Assembly (NCBI GenBank): GCA_949372635.1
Contig: CASIAB010000001.1
Coordinates: forward strand, 186,001 to 250,000
Length of the DNA: 64,000 nt
Direction of reading: 5' to 3'
Source: an uncultured Pseudomonadales bacterium
GTDB taxonomy: Bacteria > Pseudomonadota > Gammaproteobacteria > Pseudomonadales > Pseudohongiellaceae
The notes under the pieces are model-generated. The model ran no database searches, was not told where the DNA came from, and saw only the letters and a list, made by a program, of their open reading frames with translations. Of this stretch, positions 53,879-63,589 are shown piece after piece. The translations under genes and the position numbers were made by a program. Each line of letters opens with the position of its first letter. Within the stretch, counting starts at the first letter, position 1.

Positions 53879-55552
53879 CTATTGATTGTCGACAGCAATA
53901 GCCATCCAGCCAATAAACATTTCCTCCCAGGACTGCTCTCCCCAAGTCACATCGATATCTGAATTCGGATTAAAAGGATTGGCCGAGGAATTGTCAAATA
54001 CACCATCGGCTACGATGGCTGTACCCGCAGGCAGAAATTTAGGTTCCTTCAGCCAGTAATTCATCTGCCAATGGAATTGGTAATTTGGCACTGACAACAA
54101 TTTCTCGCTGCTACCGTTAGGATAGACAGCTGTGTATTTCATACTTTTGCCTCGATAATGCATATGCGGCGACATAGCATAGAGATAAGAGTCAGCATTC
54201 ATTACAACGCTAGCGGTAGTCGCATAACTGCGCTCACCTGCGGGTATCATGATTCCCTCATTTACTGCTATGGGATTCGTCAGGGTTTTCTCAGGCGCTA
54301 TATCGATATAATGCATCCCCAGTCGAGTCTGGTTTCTTGTGGCTCGTCCATTTGTCGTGTAGTGGATCTGCATGACCAACCTGTCATTGCTGGAGAATCT
54401 TTGGGCGATTCCTTCTGGGTAAAAAATTGTCGATTTACTGGGAGCATAGGCAGCGATATCAACAAGGCCGCGCTCACCATCAAAAGATTTGTCCTGCACA
54501 AACACGCGAGCATGGTGCACAACGGCAGGATCGCCGAGCTCGAATTCATATCCCTTAATCCATTTGTCTTCTGTAAGTCCTGTTTCCAACGTCAGCCAGA
54601 TGTAATCCATCACACCGGTGGCAGGAATGGATTGCTCCGCGAAGGTGAATATCTCATCGGGCACGCCCAGTTGCCAGCCGCCGATATAAGGCTCTATGGA
54701 ATTGAGCGGATCTTCATCCCCCTGGGTCAATTCACCACTCGGCACCCCGGCATCGATCCAATTGATCAGGGTAATCATTTCTGTAGTGGTGATGTGATTC
54801 AGCCCGTTGAACCGAGCGGGGTCGGCGTCAATTTGACTCGGTGGCATACGCTTGGTCAACAACACCTCACGAATCATCGGTGCCCATCCCTGAATCATAC
54901 GATGCTCTGTCATCGCCCAGGGTGCACTGCCACCTTCGCGATGACAGTTAGCGCAGCGCTCTGTCAATATGGGAGCCACGTCATCGACATAAGTCGGAGT
55001 CCCTGGCCGTTGCTGGAAAGGAAGCGGATCGAGCCGGCAAGCTTCGTCTACAGACGCGTTAATAGCGCCTAGCGTAGCAGCGAGTTGGCTAGATTGAGCG
55101 CTATTGAAAACAGGAGGAAGCTCATTATCTGGAGAGCTAAGTAGCATGGCCTCGTAAGTGTTCGGGTCGAGCAACAGCAAGCTACCTGCTCGGGAAAGGC
55201 TCAGAGATTGGGTGATATAACCCGTCTCATCCAACATCACAGGAATATTCCTGCCGGACAGTCTTTGCGTGAAGCGAGAAACTGGTCCGGCAGTGATAGC
55301 CAGGAGTGGAGAAGACGTTCTGAAACTTGAGCCGATACTCGCCAAGTGGTCAACGGCCTGGTCGGAGAGTTCGCAAGAATCTTGATGTACATAGAGTAGA
55401 ACAGCGTTCATATCTTTGTACCGACTCAACTGGTGATGCTCCCCCGTTGAATCGAGTAGTGCGAAATCGCCAATCCGGTATGATTGCGCTCCGCAGAGAC
55501 CCGGCAGCAGGCAGGCAAGGAGGATCGCAGATATGTTGAGCGCCTTGCGCAT
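53879..55552 (-). CDS. Periplasmic redoxin / cytochrome c / PHM-like copper monooxygenase fusion
   Basis: 557 residues with a signal peptide (about 1-22). Residues 23-165 form a redoxin-like domain with a single Cys60. Residues 186-275 are a cytochrome c domain with heme site CANCH (200-204) and a likely axial Met in MPP (236). Residues 300-557 resemble a peptidylglycine/dopamine-type copper monooxygenase: His346-His347, His397, His463 and His465 and Met545, matching the expected CuH and CuM ligands. The heme could feed electrons to copper. First gene of the operon with the two acyltransferases. Substrate unknown. Confidence 0.87.
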   Translation of the reverse strand: MRKALNISAILLACLLPGLCGAQSYRIGDFALLDSTGEHHQLSRYKDMNAVLLYVHQDSCELSDQAVDHLASIGSSFRTSSPLLAITAGPVSRFTQRLSGRNIPVMLDETGYITQSLSLSRAGSLLLLDPNTYEAMLLSSPDNELPPVFNSAQSSQLAATLGAINASVDEACRLDPLPFQQRPGTPTYVDDVAPILTERCANCHREGGSAPWAMTEHRMIQGWAPMIREVLLTKRMPPSQIDADPARFNGLNHITTTEMITLINWIDAGVPSGELTQGDEDPLNSIEPYIGGWQLGVPDEIFTFAEQSIPATGVMDYIWLTLETGLTEDKWIKGYEFELGDPAVVHHARVFVQDKSFDGERGLVDIAAYAPSKSTIFYPEGIAQRFSSNDRLVMQIHYTTNGRATRNQTRLGMHYIDIAPEKTLTNPIAVNEGIMIPAGERSYATTASVVMNADSYLYAMSPHMHYRGKSMKYTAVYPNGSSEKLLSVPNYQFHWQMNYWLKEPKFLPAGTAIVADGVFDNSSANPFNPNSDIDVTWGEQSWEEMFIGWMAIAVDNQ

Positions 55553-56142
55553 GGATAGATTATAGCCCTGTACGATATTTGAAGAGGATTGTACACTAGA
55601 AAGTAGATAACGCGGAAGTAAGCAGAGTATAAAGCAAAAAAGCTATGTCTCTTGATATCAATAGCTTTTTACTCCTCAGACTACCGACCGCGGCGCGGCC
55701 TTTATTATCAGCTCTAGCATCTAACGCAATAGCCAGACCAAAACGACAAATGGGTGGCTTAGTTTCATTTACAGCGAGCTTGACGAGACGACTCTTTATA
55801 TCTTGAAGCGGCATGAGGCGCTAGCATCTATCTACCTACGGCGAAGCACCTAATACGATTGCGGCAGCAAAAGAGTATTTTCAAAAACGAGTAGCAGTCG
55901 CGGGTAAGCACTTGTGAGATAATCAACGTCTAGTAAATAAGAAGTTTGGAGTCTCCGATATTTTTCTGACGACCTGCTTTGGATGGGCGGAGTCATGTGG
56001 CATCGGCTTGTCCGATAACTTGAAAAGCTATCTGAATAGGATGGTAGCAAGAGAAGGGTGCCGGGCAACGAAGACACAGAATATTCAACAGCTATAGATC
56101 AATAACAATAGAACTACAGCAATTAATCAGAAGGCGAAACCC
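55553..56142. other. 590-bp stretch without a recognisable gene
   Basis: Short frames on the minus strand (55596-55814 and 55850-56077) have no family resemblance and unusual composition. It may contain older decayed sequence before the CaiB remnant. Confidence 0.5.
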
Positions 56143-56604
56143 ATGGGACCTTTGCAGGATATAAAAGTACTAGATCTAACCAGTATGGTAACGGGGCCAG
56201 TGGCTGCCATGATGCTGGGTGACCATGGTGCCGACGTCATCAAGGTCGAACCAATCCACGGTCAGCAGCTGAGGTATTTGGGCGAACGACACAATGATAT
56301 TGCGCCAACCTTTTACTCCTGCAATCGCAACAAGAAATCTCTCTCGAAGGATTTGAAAAGAGATGCTGGCAAGGAAGTACTGTAGAAGCTCATCGATGAA
56401 ACTGATTTCTTCCTGCAGAATTTTCGGCCGGGCGCCATAGAGCGAATGGGTTTCGGTGAAGAAGAAGTCAGAAACAACATAGTCGTACAGCACTACCAAC
56501 CTTTCGTTGATATCTACAACATCGCGAAGAATGTTGGTGTCATTGCTCTGTTTAGAAAACCAAAACCGAAGCTCGTGCAGAATTATCAATCAGCTCAAGA
56601 GTAA
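56143..56604 (+). pseudogene. Truncated CaiB/BaiF CoA transferase remnant
   Basis: MGPLQDIKVLDLTSMVTGPV, then MMLGDHGADVIKVEP, NRNKKSLSKDLKRDAGKEVL, a TAG stop at 56383-56385, and continuing in frame LIDETDFFLQNFRPGAIERM and GFGEEEVRNN. These are the first 110 residues of a CaiB-family CoA transferase. Family sequence then ends abruptly; the remaining codons to the TAA at 56602 do not match. The C-terminal two thirds, including the second domain, are lost. It lies 7 bp before pgi. Confidence 0.82.
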
Positions 56605-56611
56605 GCTCGAC

Positions 56612-58189
56612 ATGAATAGCTCAAGAAATAAAGCAGCCAGGCTGGCTTTAGAGAAACACAGCGAAGAATTCAGACGTAAAGAATTTCGCCTAAGCGAATT
56701 ATTTGGCGCCGATACTAATCGCTTTCAAGAGTACTCGCTAAGTCACGAGGGGCTCCTACTCGATTACTCCAAGAACTTTATAAAGTCAGAAACGATTTCT
56801 CTACTACTCGATCTGGCGCAGCAGAGCCAACTGTCCGCGGCGATCGATGCGATGTTTCGCGGCGAAGAAATTAACACTACCGAGCAAAGAGCGGCGCTGC
56901 ACGTCGCTCTGCGGGACCCCTGCGCAAAAACCAACACTCCTGAAGTCAGCGCTTCCCTCGAGAAAATGGAATCGCTAGTGGCCGAGCTGCATGGCGGAAA
57001 ATGGACGGGTTACAGCGGCAAGGCGATTACCGACGTCGTCAATCTTGGTATTGGGGGTTCAGATCTCGGTCCCGCGATGGTCTGTGATGCGCTGCACCAC
57101 TTCGCGACTCATAAGCTCACTGTACATTTCGTGTCAAATCTCGATCCCTCGCACCTACAGAGCACCCTCAAAGGCCTGCAAGCCGAGACGACCCTCTTCG
57201 TCATAGCCTCCAAGTCTTTTTCTACACTCGAAACACTCAAGAATGCCGAGGCAGCCCGTGATTGGCTGCTGCAACAGACCGAAGCATCTGCTACGGCTAA
57301 GCACTTTGTCGCCATAACTACTAATCTAAGCGCGGCCACAGAGTTTGGTATTGAAGAAAAAAATCTATATCCACTCTGGGACTGGGTTGGCGGCCGATTC
57401 TCTTTATGGTCAGCAATCGGTTTACCCATTGCGATCGCGCTAGGCATGGCCGGTTTTCGACAGTTGCTTGCCGGGGCGCACTCTATGGATGAACATTTTC
57501 GAACGGCACCGCTCGAGAAAAATATTCCTGTTATTATCGCCCTCCTGAATTTCTGGTACCGAGAATACTTCGATGCGCATAGCACAGCTGTGATCCCCTA
57601 TAGCCAAAGCCTAAACCTACTGCCTTCTTTCCTGCAGCAGCTATGTATGGAGAGTCTTGGCAAGAGCGCAGATAAGCAAGGTGCACCGATCGAACACAAT
57701 ACCGGCGACATCATCTGGGGCACAGCCGGCACCAACGGACAACACTCTTACTTCCAGCTCCTGCATCAGGGCACTGAATTTGTTCCTGTGGATTTCATAA
57801 CAGCCGCCAATAGCGCTGTCCAGGGCAACGCTGAGGCGCATCAGCATCTGTTGGCCAACTGTTTTAGTCAGAGCCTAGCATTGATGGAAGGAAGGGTAGA
57901 TGCCGATTCGATCCACAAGGTCGTAGCAGGCAACAAACCCAGCAACACACTGCTGCTTGAGGAGTTGAACCCCTACAACCTAGGTATGCTCCTCGCACTT
58001 TACGAGCACAAGGTCTACGCTCTCAGCATACTTTGGAACATCAATGCCTTCGATCAATGGGGAGTCGAGCTAGGTAAGAAGCTATCTACAAAAGTTTTTG
58101 CGGCCATGTCTGCAGGCACAGACCAAGAACTCCTCGACAAGTCAACGCAAGGTCTTATTCAAAAATCTCAGCACTGGAGAAAAGACTGA
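56612..58189 (+). CDS. pgi: Glucose-6-phosphate isomerase
   Basis: 525 residues, close to the usual length. Signatures: NLGIGGSDLGPAMVCDAL, DWVGGRFSLWSAIGLP and GAPIEHNTGDIIWGTAGTNGQHSYFQLLHQG; the active-site Glu and His are in the last two blocks. It interconverts glucose-6-P and fructose-6-P. The ATG at 56612 starts the conserved text; the frame upstream is the CaiB remnant region. It may share regulation with the sugar-nucleotide genes nearby, but they lie on the other strand. Confidence 0.95.
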   Translation: MNSSRNKAARLALEKHSEEFRRKEFRLSELFGADTNRFQEYSLSHEGLLLDYSKNFIKSETISLLLDLAQQSQLSAAIDAMFRGEEINTTEQRAALHVALRDPCAKTNTPEVSASLEKMESLVAELHGGKWTGYSGKAITDVVNLGIGGSDLGPAMVCDALHHFATHKLTVHFVSNLDPSHLQSTLKGLQAETTLFVIASKSFSTLETLKNAEAARDWLLQQTEASATAKHFVAITTNLSAATEFGIEEKNLYPLWDWVGGRFSLWSAIGLPIAIALGMAGFRQLLAGAHSMDEHFRTAPLEKNIPVIIALLNFWYREYFDAHSTAVIPYSQSLNLLPSFLQQLCMESLGKSADKQGAPIEHNTGDIIWGTAGTNGQHSYFQLLHQGTEFVPVDFITAANSAVQGNAEAHQHLLANCFSQSLALMEGRVDADSIHKVVAGNKPSNTLLLEELNPYNLGMLLALYEHKVYALSILWNINAFDQWGVELGKKLSTKVFAAMSAGTDQELLDKSTQGLIQKSQHWRKD

Positions 58190-58199
58190 CGCTAAGCAC

Positions 58200-58400
58200 T
58201 CACTCCGATTCGGATAACTCTCCTAGTGCATAGTGGTCTACTGCGGAGAATGGATCGTAACGGTGGCGCAGCAGTTCACGCCATTGCTTATATTTATCGA
58301 GCCCTCTAAACCCCTCAATATGATCCTAGAGAGTTTCCCGTTTCACTAGAAGCAGCTTGCGACTCTCTTGCTCAATGCAGTGTCGCAACTGGCGTGAATG
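58200..58400 (-). pseudogene. Possible C-terminal gene remnant, family not recognised
   Basis: The minus-strand frame is open for 42 codons to a TGA (stop at 58200-58202): HIEGFRGLDKYKQWRELLRH, then DPFSAVDHYALGELSE. Just upstream in the same frame a TAG interrupts LRHCIEQESRKLLLVKRETL. The composition is protein-like with charged helices, so it is probably the end of a decayed gene in the sugar-nucleotide cluster. No family named. Confidence 0.35.
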
Positions 58401-58445
58401 GCAAACAGTAAAAAATTTTCAAATAAGGCTCTAGCGTAGTTATGA

Positions 58446-59795
58446 TTATTCCATTAGCAAAAGTAGCTCGGCTGTTTTCTCATTCATGAGCCCTTCATCT
58501 GCACGTGATTCAACGTTTAGTCGGACGAAGGGCTCTGTATTAGACATCCTAATATTGAAGCGCCAGTTCTCAAACTCCATACTCAATCCATCAGTTTGAT
58601 CGACACCAATACAGCTCGCAGAATAGAGTGATTCTATCTTTTCCAGCAAGGAGAGCGGCTCTTCGATTCGTCTATTAATTTCACCGCTCGCCGGAAATGC
58701 CTGCATTCTTTCGTTTACAAGCTCAGATAACTTCTTGCCAGTTTTAGATATTAAGCCAGCCACCAAAAGCCATGGCACCATACCACTGTCACAATAAAAG
58801 AAATCTCTAAAATAGTGATGCGCACTCATTTCCCCACCGTAGACAGCGTCTTCTATCCGCATCCTCTCCTTGATGAATGCATGGCCGGTTTTGCACAGAA
58901 CTGCCTCGCCAGAAAATTCTTTTGTAATCTCAATCGTATTCCAAGTCAGTCGAGGATCGTGAACTATCTTTCCGCCGGGCTCCTGTTCAAGAAAACTCTG
59001 CGCTAAAAGACCTACAATGTAATAGCCTTCAATAAAACGCCCATTCTCATCGAAGAAGAAACAGCGATCGAAATCGCCATCCCATGCAATACCCATGTCT
59101 GCACCTTCTGAGCCAATAGCATCGATGGTTGTGCCTCGATTCTCCACCAAAAGAGGATTGGGAACACCATTTGGGAAAGTGCCATCTGGTTCATGATGAA
59201 CCTTGAAAAATTCTAACGGCAGAAACTGCTCAATCGTGTCTATTGTTGATCCCGCGCCACCGTTACCAGCGTTGCACACTATCTTCAACGATTGTAGATT
59301 TGGAACATCAACATAGCCTAACAAGTGTTCGATATAGGCGGGCTGAGTATCGTCAAAACTGATCGTCCCTAGCTTATTACAGAATACGAAACTATTCTCC
59401 TCTGCAAGTCTCTTGATTTCGTTAAGACCAGTATCACCACTTATGGGCTTGGATGATTCTCGGACAAATTTCATGCCGTTGTAGTCTGCAGGGTTGTGAC
59501 TAGCTGTCACAACAATTCCCCCATCCACATTCAAATGGCTAGTAGCAAAATAAATCTCTTCGGTACCGCATTGCCCGATATTAATTACATCTGTGCCTGC
59601 CTCCGTAAGACCCCGAGATAATGAGGCGCACAGTTCCTGGCTGCTTAAGCGGATGTCGTAACCAACTACGACTTGTTGGGGCCTTAGATATTCGGCATAA
59701 GCTCGCCCAATTCTATAGGCTATTTCACTGTTCAACTGATCGGGGACGCGACCCCTTACATCATAGGCTTTGAAACAAGTGAGTTCTTCAGTCAT
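58446..59795 (-). CDS. Phosphomannomutase/phosphoglucomutase
   Basis: 449 residues. Alpha-D-phosphohexomutase blocks in order: [28 protein letters not shown] with phospho-Ser99, the Mg site [16 protein letters not shown], the sugar loop [19 protein letters not shown] and the phosphate-binding [15 protein letters not shown]. It converts mannose-6-P to mannose-1-P for the manC product downstream in the pathway. Same strand as manC, with the GalU remnant between. Confidence 0.95.
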   Translation of the reverse strand: MTEELTCFKAYDVRGRVPDQLNSEIAYRIGRAYAEYLRPQQVVVGYDIRLSSQELCASLSRGLTEAGTDVINIGQCGTEEIYFATSHLNVDGGIVVTASHNPADYNGMKFVRESSKPISGDTGLNEIKRLAEENSFVFCNKLGTISFDDTQPAYIEHLLGYVDVPNLQSLKIVCNAGNGGAGSTIDTIEQFLPLEFFKVHHEPDGTFPNGVPNPLLVENRGTTIDAIGSEGADMGIAWDGDFDRCFFFDENGRFIEGYYIVGLLAQSFLEQEPGGKIVHDPRLTWNTIEITKEFSGEAVLCKTGHAFIKERMRIEDAVYGGEMSAHHYFRDFFYCDSGMVPWLLVAGLISKTGKKLSELVNERMQAFPASGEINRRIEEPLSLLEKIESLYSASCIGVDQTDGLSMEFENWRFNIRMSNTEPFVRLNVESRADEGLMNEKTAELLLLME

Positions 59796-59911
59796 ATATC
59801 TGACCCCTCAATTTAAGCGGTTGTGATTTCTAGTAGCCATCAGCTGGATTTCGATTTCAAATTCGAGAGATTCATACTGCCCTTGAATAAATCTATCCTG
59901 ATGGCGCCTTA

Positions 59912-60112
59912 TTATGTGTTATTCATCGCATCTATAAAGCAATCGACGCTGCCAAAATCGAAACGATGCCCCTTAAAACGATAACCTATGACTTTACCCT
60001 GCTGAGCCTGAATCTGGAGCGCACCTGTGATCTGCATCTTTCCATTTTTCCCTGGTGGTGTACTACGGAAAACATCGAATATATCTGGACTGAGCATATA
60101 GCGCAGGATCAC
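59912..60112 (-). pseudogene. galU: UTP-glucose-1-phosphate uridylyltransferase (GalU) C-terminal remnant
   Basis: 66 codons read LRYMLSPDIFDVFRSTPPG, GALQIQAQQGKVIGYRFKG and RFDFGSVDCFIDAMN. These match the C-terminal part of GalU (RYVLSPDIFD...GYRFKGKRFDCGS). The nucleotide-binding N-terminal 220 or so residues are absent; manC ends only 38 bp upstream. The piece is probably what a recombination event left when manC was placed here. Confidence 0.88.
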
Positions 60113-60150
60113 TCGGAGCGTCTCCGGGCTTGTGCTAGTTAGATTCGCTT

Positions 60151-61566
60151 TCAGACCCTGTTATATTGGTCTTCGAAGCGAACGATATCATCCTCGCCAA
60201 GATATTTACCAATTTGCACCTCGATGACTTCTACGGGTTCATTACTGGCATTGGTCAGTCTGTGCTTACTACCGACCGGAATATACGTTGATTCATGAGG
60301 CTGAAGTTGAAAATCTTCGTTGTCACAAGTGACTAATGCAACACCCTTGAGCACCGTCCACCATTCCGCCCTCTTATGGTGCAGCTGCAACGAGATCGAT
60401 GCTCCAGCATTAACTATCAAATGCTTTACTTGATAGCCCGGCCTGCTGCTTAGACACTCGTAGGAACCCCAGGGGCGATAGACCAAACGGTGTAACGTGC
60501 CTTCCTCCCGCTCATGGTCTTGCAGCTGTTTTACTAAGTGCTTCACGAACTGCGCCTGCGAGCGGTGGGTCACCAACACGGCATCTGCCGTCTCGACAAC
60601 TACGACATCCCGTACACCTGCAACAGCGACAAGCCGAGACTCAGATTGAATATAACTGTCTTGTACATCGAAGGAGAGCACATCGCCAAATAGTGCGTTG
60701 CCGTGCTCATCTTTCGCCCGCGCCTCCCACATAGCATCCCAGGCGCCAAGATCATTCCAGCCCGCATCAAGGGGCACGACCACAGCCGAGACCGTCTTCT
60801 CCATCACTGCATAGTCAATAGAATCGCTGCGACAGCTCGCGAAAATTGGCTCTGGGATTCGCTGGAAGTTTTCTGAGGATTCCAGACTCGCGTAGGCCTG
60901 ATGACAGCTATCAAAAATATCTGGAGCATGCCGCTTCAGCTCTCGCAAATATGTAGACGCAGAAAACAAGAACATGCCACTATTCCAAAAATAGTTACCG
61001 CTATCCAGATAAGCCTGCGCGGTTTCTTGATCTGGCTTTTCCACAAACTGCTCTACGCAATATCCATTTCCGCTCGCGAGCTCTGCACCTTTATTTATGT
61101 AGCCATAGCCCGTTTCTGGGACACTTGGCACTACACCGAATGTAGCCAACTTGCCTTGCTTGGCCGAATGCAATGCCTGAGTTATCGCTTGTTGAAATGC
61201 TATTTGATCCTCGACCACGTGATCGGCTGGCAATATTAAGAGAAGCGGGTCCGCGCTATTTTGCAGCGCAGATAATGCAGCAAGAGCTACTGCAGGCGCA
61301 GTATTTCTGCCGACCGGTTCTAGTAATATATTGCTGTGCTCTTTGCCTAGTCGCCGCAATTGCTCTGCAACCAGAAAGCGATGATCGTTATTACAAACGA
61401 CTATCGGATCTTCGAGGTCAGACAAGCCCTCTAGACGTGACAAGGTGTTCTGAAATAGAGAGCCCTCCATCTCAGGGAATTCAATGAATTGCTTTGGCTG
61501 CAACGATCTAGAGGATGGCCAGAGGCGGGAACCCACACCTCCAGCGAGAATAACGGGAATTAACAT
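60151..61566 (-). CDS. manC: Mannose-1-phosphate guanylyltransferase / mannose-6-phosphate isomerase (bifunctional)
   Basis: 471 residues. The N-terminal nucleotidyltransferase domain shows VILAGGVGSRLWPSSRSLQPKQF, ILPADHVV, FVEKPD and WNSGMFLF. The C-terminal cupin isomerase domain shows RPWGSYECL, VKHLIVNAGASISLQLHHKRAEWWTVL and ESTYIPVGSKHRL with metal-binding His. It makes GDP-mannose for surface polysaccharide. ATG 61566 was chosen over a GTG at 61578. Confidence 0.94.
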   Translation of the reverse strand: MLIPVILAGGVGSRLWPSSRSLQPKQFIEFPEMEGSLFQNTLSRLEGLSDLEDPIVVCNNDHRFLVAEQLRRLGKEHSNILLEPVGRNTAPAVALAALSALQNSADPLLLILPADHVVEDQIAFQQAITQALHSAKQGKLATFGVVPSVPETGYGYINKGAELASGNGYCVEQFVEKPDQETAQAYLDSGNYFWNSGMFLFSASTYLRELKRHAPDIFDSCHQAYASLESSENFQRIPEPIFASCRSDSIDYAVMEKTVSAVVVPLDAGWNDLGAWDAMWEARAKDEHGNALFGDVLSFDVQDSYIQSESRLVAVAGVRDVVVVETADAVLVTHRSQAQFVKHLVKQLQDHEREEGTLHRLVYRPWGSYECLSSRPGYQVKHLIVNAGASISLQLHHKRAEWWTVLKGVALVTCDNEDFQLQPHESTYIPVGSKHRLTNASNEPVEVIEVQIGKYLGEDDIVRFEDQYNRV

Positions 61567-61741
61567 AGAGCCTGACACCTTGGGCTGATAAAGCTGAACG
61601 ACATAGTAGCAAAATATCGTCTAATTTAATAAATAGAGCTGATTCAACACACTGCCATCAATTTATGATCGATTATTTGGCTTCAGCGCGATACCATTGA
61701 AGACTTTGCAGAGCCACCCCTTGGAGGAGTTTAGCCAGCTT

Positions 61742-62278
61742 ATGACACAAGTCGGACACAACTTTGTTCCTAAGAACTCCTATACATTGAAAGAATTGGT
61801 AGATTGCGGCCAAGGTCGCCTATTCGGCCCTGGCAACGCGGCATTACCTGTCGACAATATGCTCATGCTAGATCGGATTGTAGAGATCGACGCAGACGGC
61901 GGCGTGCACGGTCGCGGTCAAATAATCGCTGAGCTCGACATAACACCCGAGCTTTGGTTTTTCGACTGTCACTTTCCCGGCGATCCGGTCATGCCTGGAT
62001 GTCTAGGATTAGATGCCCTTTGGCAGCTATTGGGATTCTACCTCGGCTGGAGTGGTCACCCTGGCAGAGGTCGGGCACTTGGAGCTGGCGAGGTAAAATT
62101 TACTGGCGAAATACTGCCGACTTCAAAGAAAGTAGTTTACGAGTTATCGATAAGTCGACTTATTAATAGAAGCCTTGTCATGGGAATCGCCGACGGAACA
62201 GTATCTGTGGATGGCAAGACAATCTATACCACCAAAGCATTGAAAGTTGGTTTGTTCAAGCCAGGAAGCTCATTCTAA
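61742..62278 (+). CDS. fabA: 3-hydroxydecanoyl-ACP dehydratase/isomerase
   Basis: 178 residues from [20 protein letters not shown]. Active site: His77 in [14 protein letters not shown] and Asp91 in [10 protein letters not shown], the hot-dog fold pair. It introduces the cis double bond of unsaturated fatty acids. The TTG at 61697 would add 15 atypical residues, so the ATG with GGAGGAG upstream is used. fabB follows after 43 bp, the usual fabA-fabB operon. Confidence 0.95.
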   Translation: MTQVGHNFVPKNSYTLKELVDCGQGRLFGPGNAALPVDNMLMLDRIVEIDADGGVHGRGQIIAELDITPELWFFDCHFPGDPVMPGCLGLDALWQLLGFYLGWSGHPGRGRALGAGEVKFTGEILPTSKKVVYELSISRLINRSLVMGIADGTVSVDGKTIYTTKALKVGLFKPGSSF

Positions 62279-62321
62279 TGCAGGATCGATGAGTGATTCT
62301 TTAATGATCGAGGGAAATCGC

Positions 62322-63539
62322 ATGAAGCGCGTTGTCGTTACTGGTATCGGAATTGTGTCCTGTTTGGGCAATGACAAAGAGTCGGTACTAGATTCACTCA
62401 AAGCGGGCCGTAGTGGTATCCAGCACAATCCCACCTATGAAGAAATTGGCATGCGCAGCCATGTTAGCGGAACTGTGCAGATCGACACAGCTGAACTGAT
62501 AGATCGCAAGATACTCCGTTTTATGGGCGACGCCTCCGCTTATGCGTACCTCGCCATGGAACAGGCGATATCTGACGCCAACCTCACACAAGAAGAAGTA
62601 TCCAATTTTCGCTCTGGATTGGTAGTGGGGTCCGGCGGCGGCTCCTCCGAAGAACAACTTGAATCTACAGATATCATGCGCGAGAAAGGTTTGCGCAGAG
62701 TAGGGCCTTACCGTGTAACACGTACGATGAGCAGCACCACGTCCGCTTGTCTGGCCACTCCATTCCAAATCAAAGGTGTCAACTACACGATCTCATCGGC
62801 CTGCGCGACCAGCGCACACTGCATTGGCCATGGAGCCGAGCTAATTCAGCTAGGCAAGCAGGATATAGTTTTCGCAGGAGGCGGCGAGGCAGAACATTGG
62901 ACAATGAGCCATATGTTCGATGCTATGGGCGCGCTTTCAACTAAATACAACGACACTCCCGGTAAAGCCTCACGCGCTTTCGATGCTGACCGCGATGGCT
63001 TCGTGATCGCTGGCGGTGGCGCGATTCTTGTCATGGAGTCTCTCGATCACGCCCTAGCGCGAGGCGCAAAGATCTATGCAGAACTGACCGGATATGCGGC
63101 AACCTCCGATGGTCATGACATGGTTGCACCTGCAGGCGAAGGCGGCGCACGCGCGATGCAGATAGCGACCGATGGCTTGGAAGGGTCAGTAGACTACATC
63201 AACACACACGGCACCAGCACACCGGCCGGTGACGTCTCGGAACTACGCGCGATCAAAAGCGTGTTTGGTGAGAACATACCAACACTAAATTCAACCAAGT
63301 CGCTGACGGGGCATTCACTTGGCGCGGCAGGCGCACAGGAAGCCATCTATACCCTATTGATGATGGAGAATGATTTTATTGCAGCCTCGGCCAATATCGA
63401 AAATCTAGACGAAGAAGCGCAAGGAATGCCAATCGCAATCGAGCGCCAAGATGACATTACCCTGAACCGCGTCATGTCGAACAGCTTCGGCTTCGGTGGC
63501 ACCAACGCCTGCCTAGTCTTTGATCACTATCAAATCTAG
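62322..63539 (+). CDS. fabB: 3-oxoacyl-ACP synthase I
   Basis: 405 residues. The ketosynthase triad is Cys161 ([10 protein letters not shown]), His296 ([11 protein letters not shown]) and His331 ([11 protein letters not shown]). It elongates unsaturated acyl-ACP made by FabA. The ATG at 62322 has GAGGG 7 nt upstream; the frame before it is in the fabA end. Co-transcribed with fabA. Confidence 0.96.
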   Translation: MKRVVVTGIGIVSCLGNDKESVLDSLKAGRSGIQHNPTYEEIGMRSHVSGTVQIDTAELIDRKILRFMGDASAYAYLAMEQAISDANLTQEEVSNFRSGLVVGSGGGSSEEQLESTDIMREKGLRRVGPYRVTRTMSSTTSACLATPFQIKGVNYTISSACATSAHCIGHGAELIQLGKQDIVFAGGGEAEHWTMSHMFDAMGALSTKYNDTPGKASRAFDADRDGFVIAGGGAILVMESLDHALARGAKIYAELTGYAATSDGHDMVAPAGEGGARAMQIATDGLEGSVDYINTHGTSTPAGDVSELRAIKSVFGENIPTLNSTKSLTGHSLGAAGAQEAIYTLLMMENDFIAASANIENLDEEAQGMPIAIERQDDITLNRVMSNSFGFGGTNACLVFDHYQI

Positions 63540-63589
63540 GGACGCCTAAGGTAGGAAACTTATTCTTAGTTTAACTGGTCCAACCTAGC

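Noticed and set aside
54158-55072. 304-codon plus-strand frame
   Set aside because: Antisense shadow of the redoxin/cytochrome/copper fusion gene, with biased composition.
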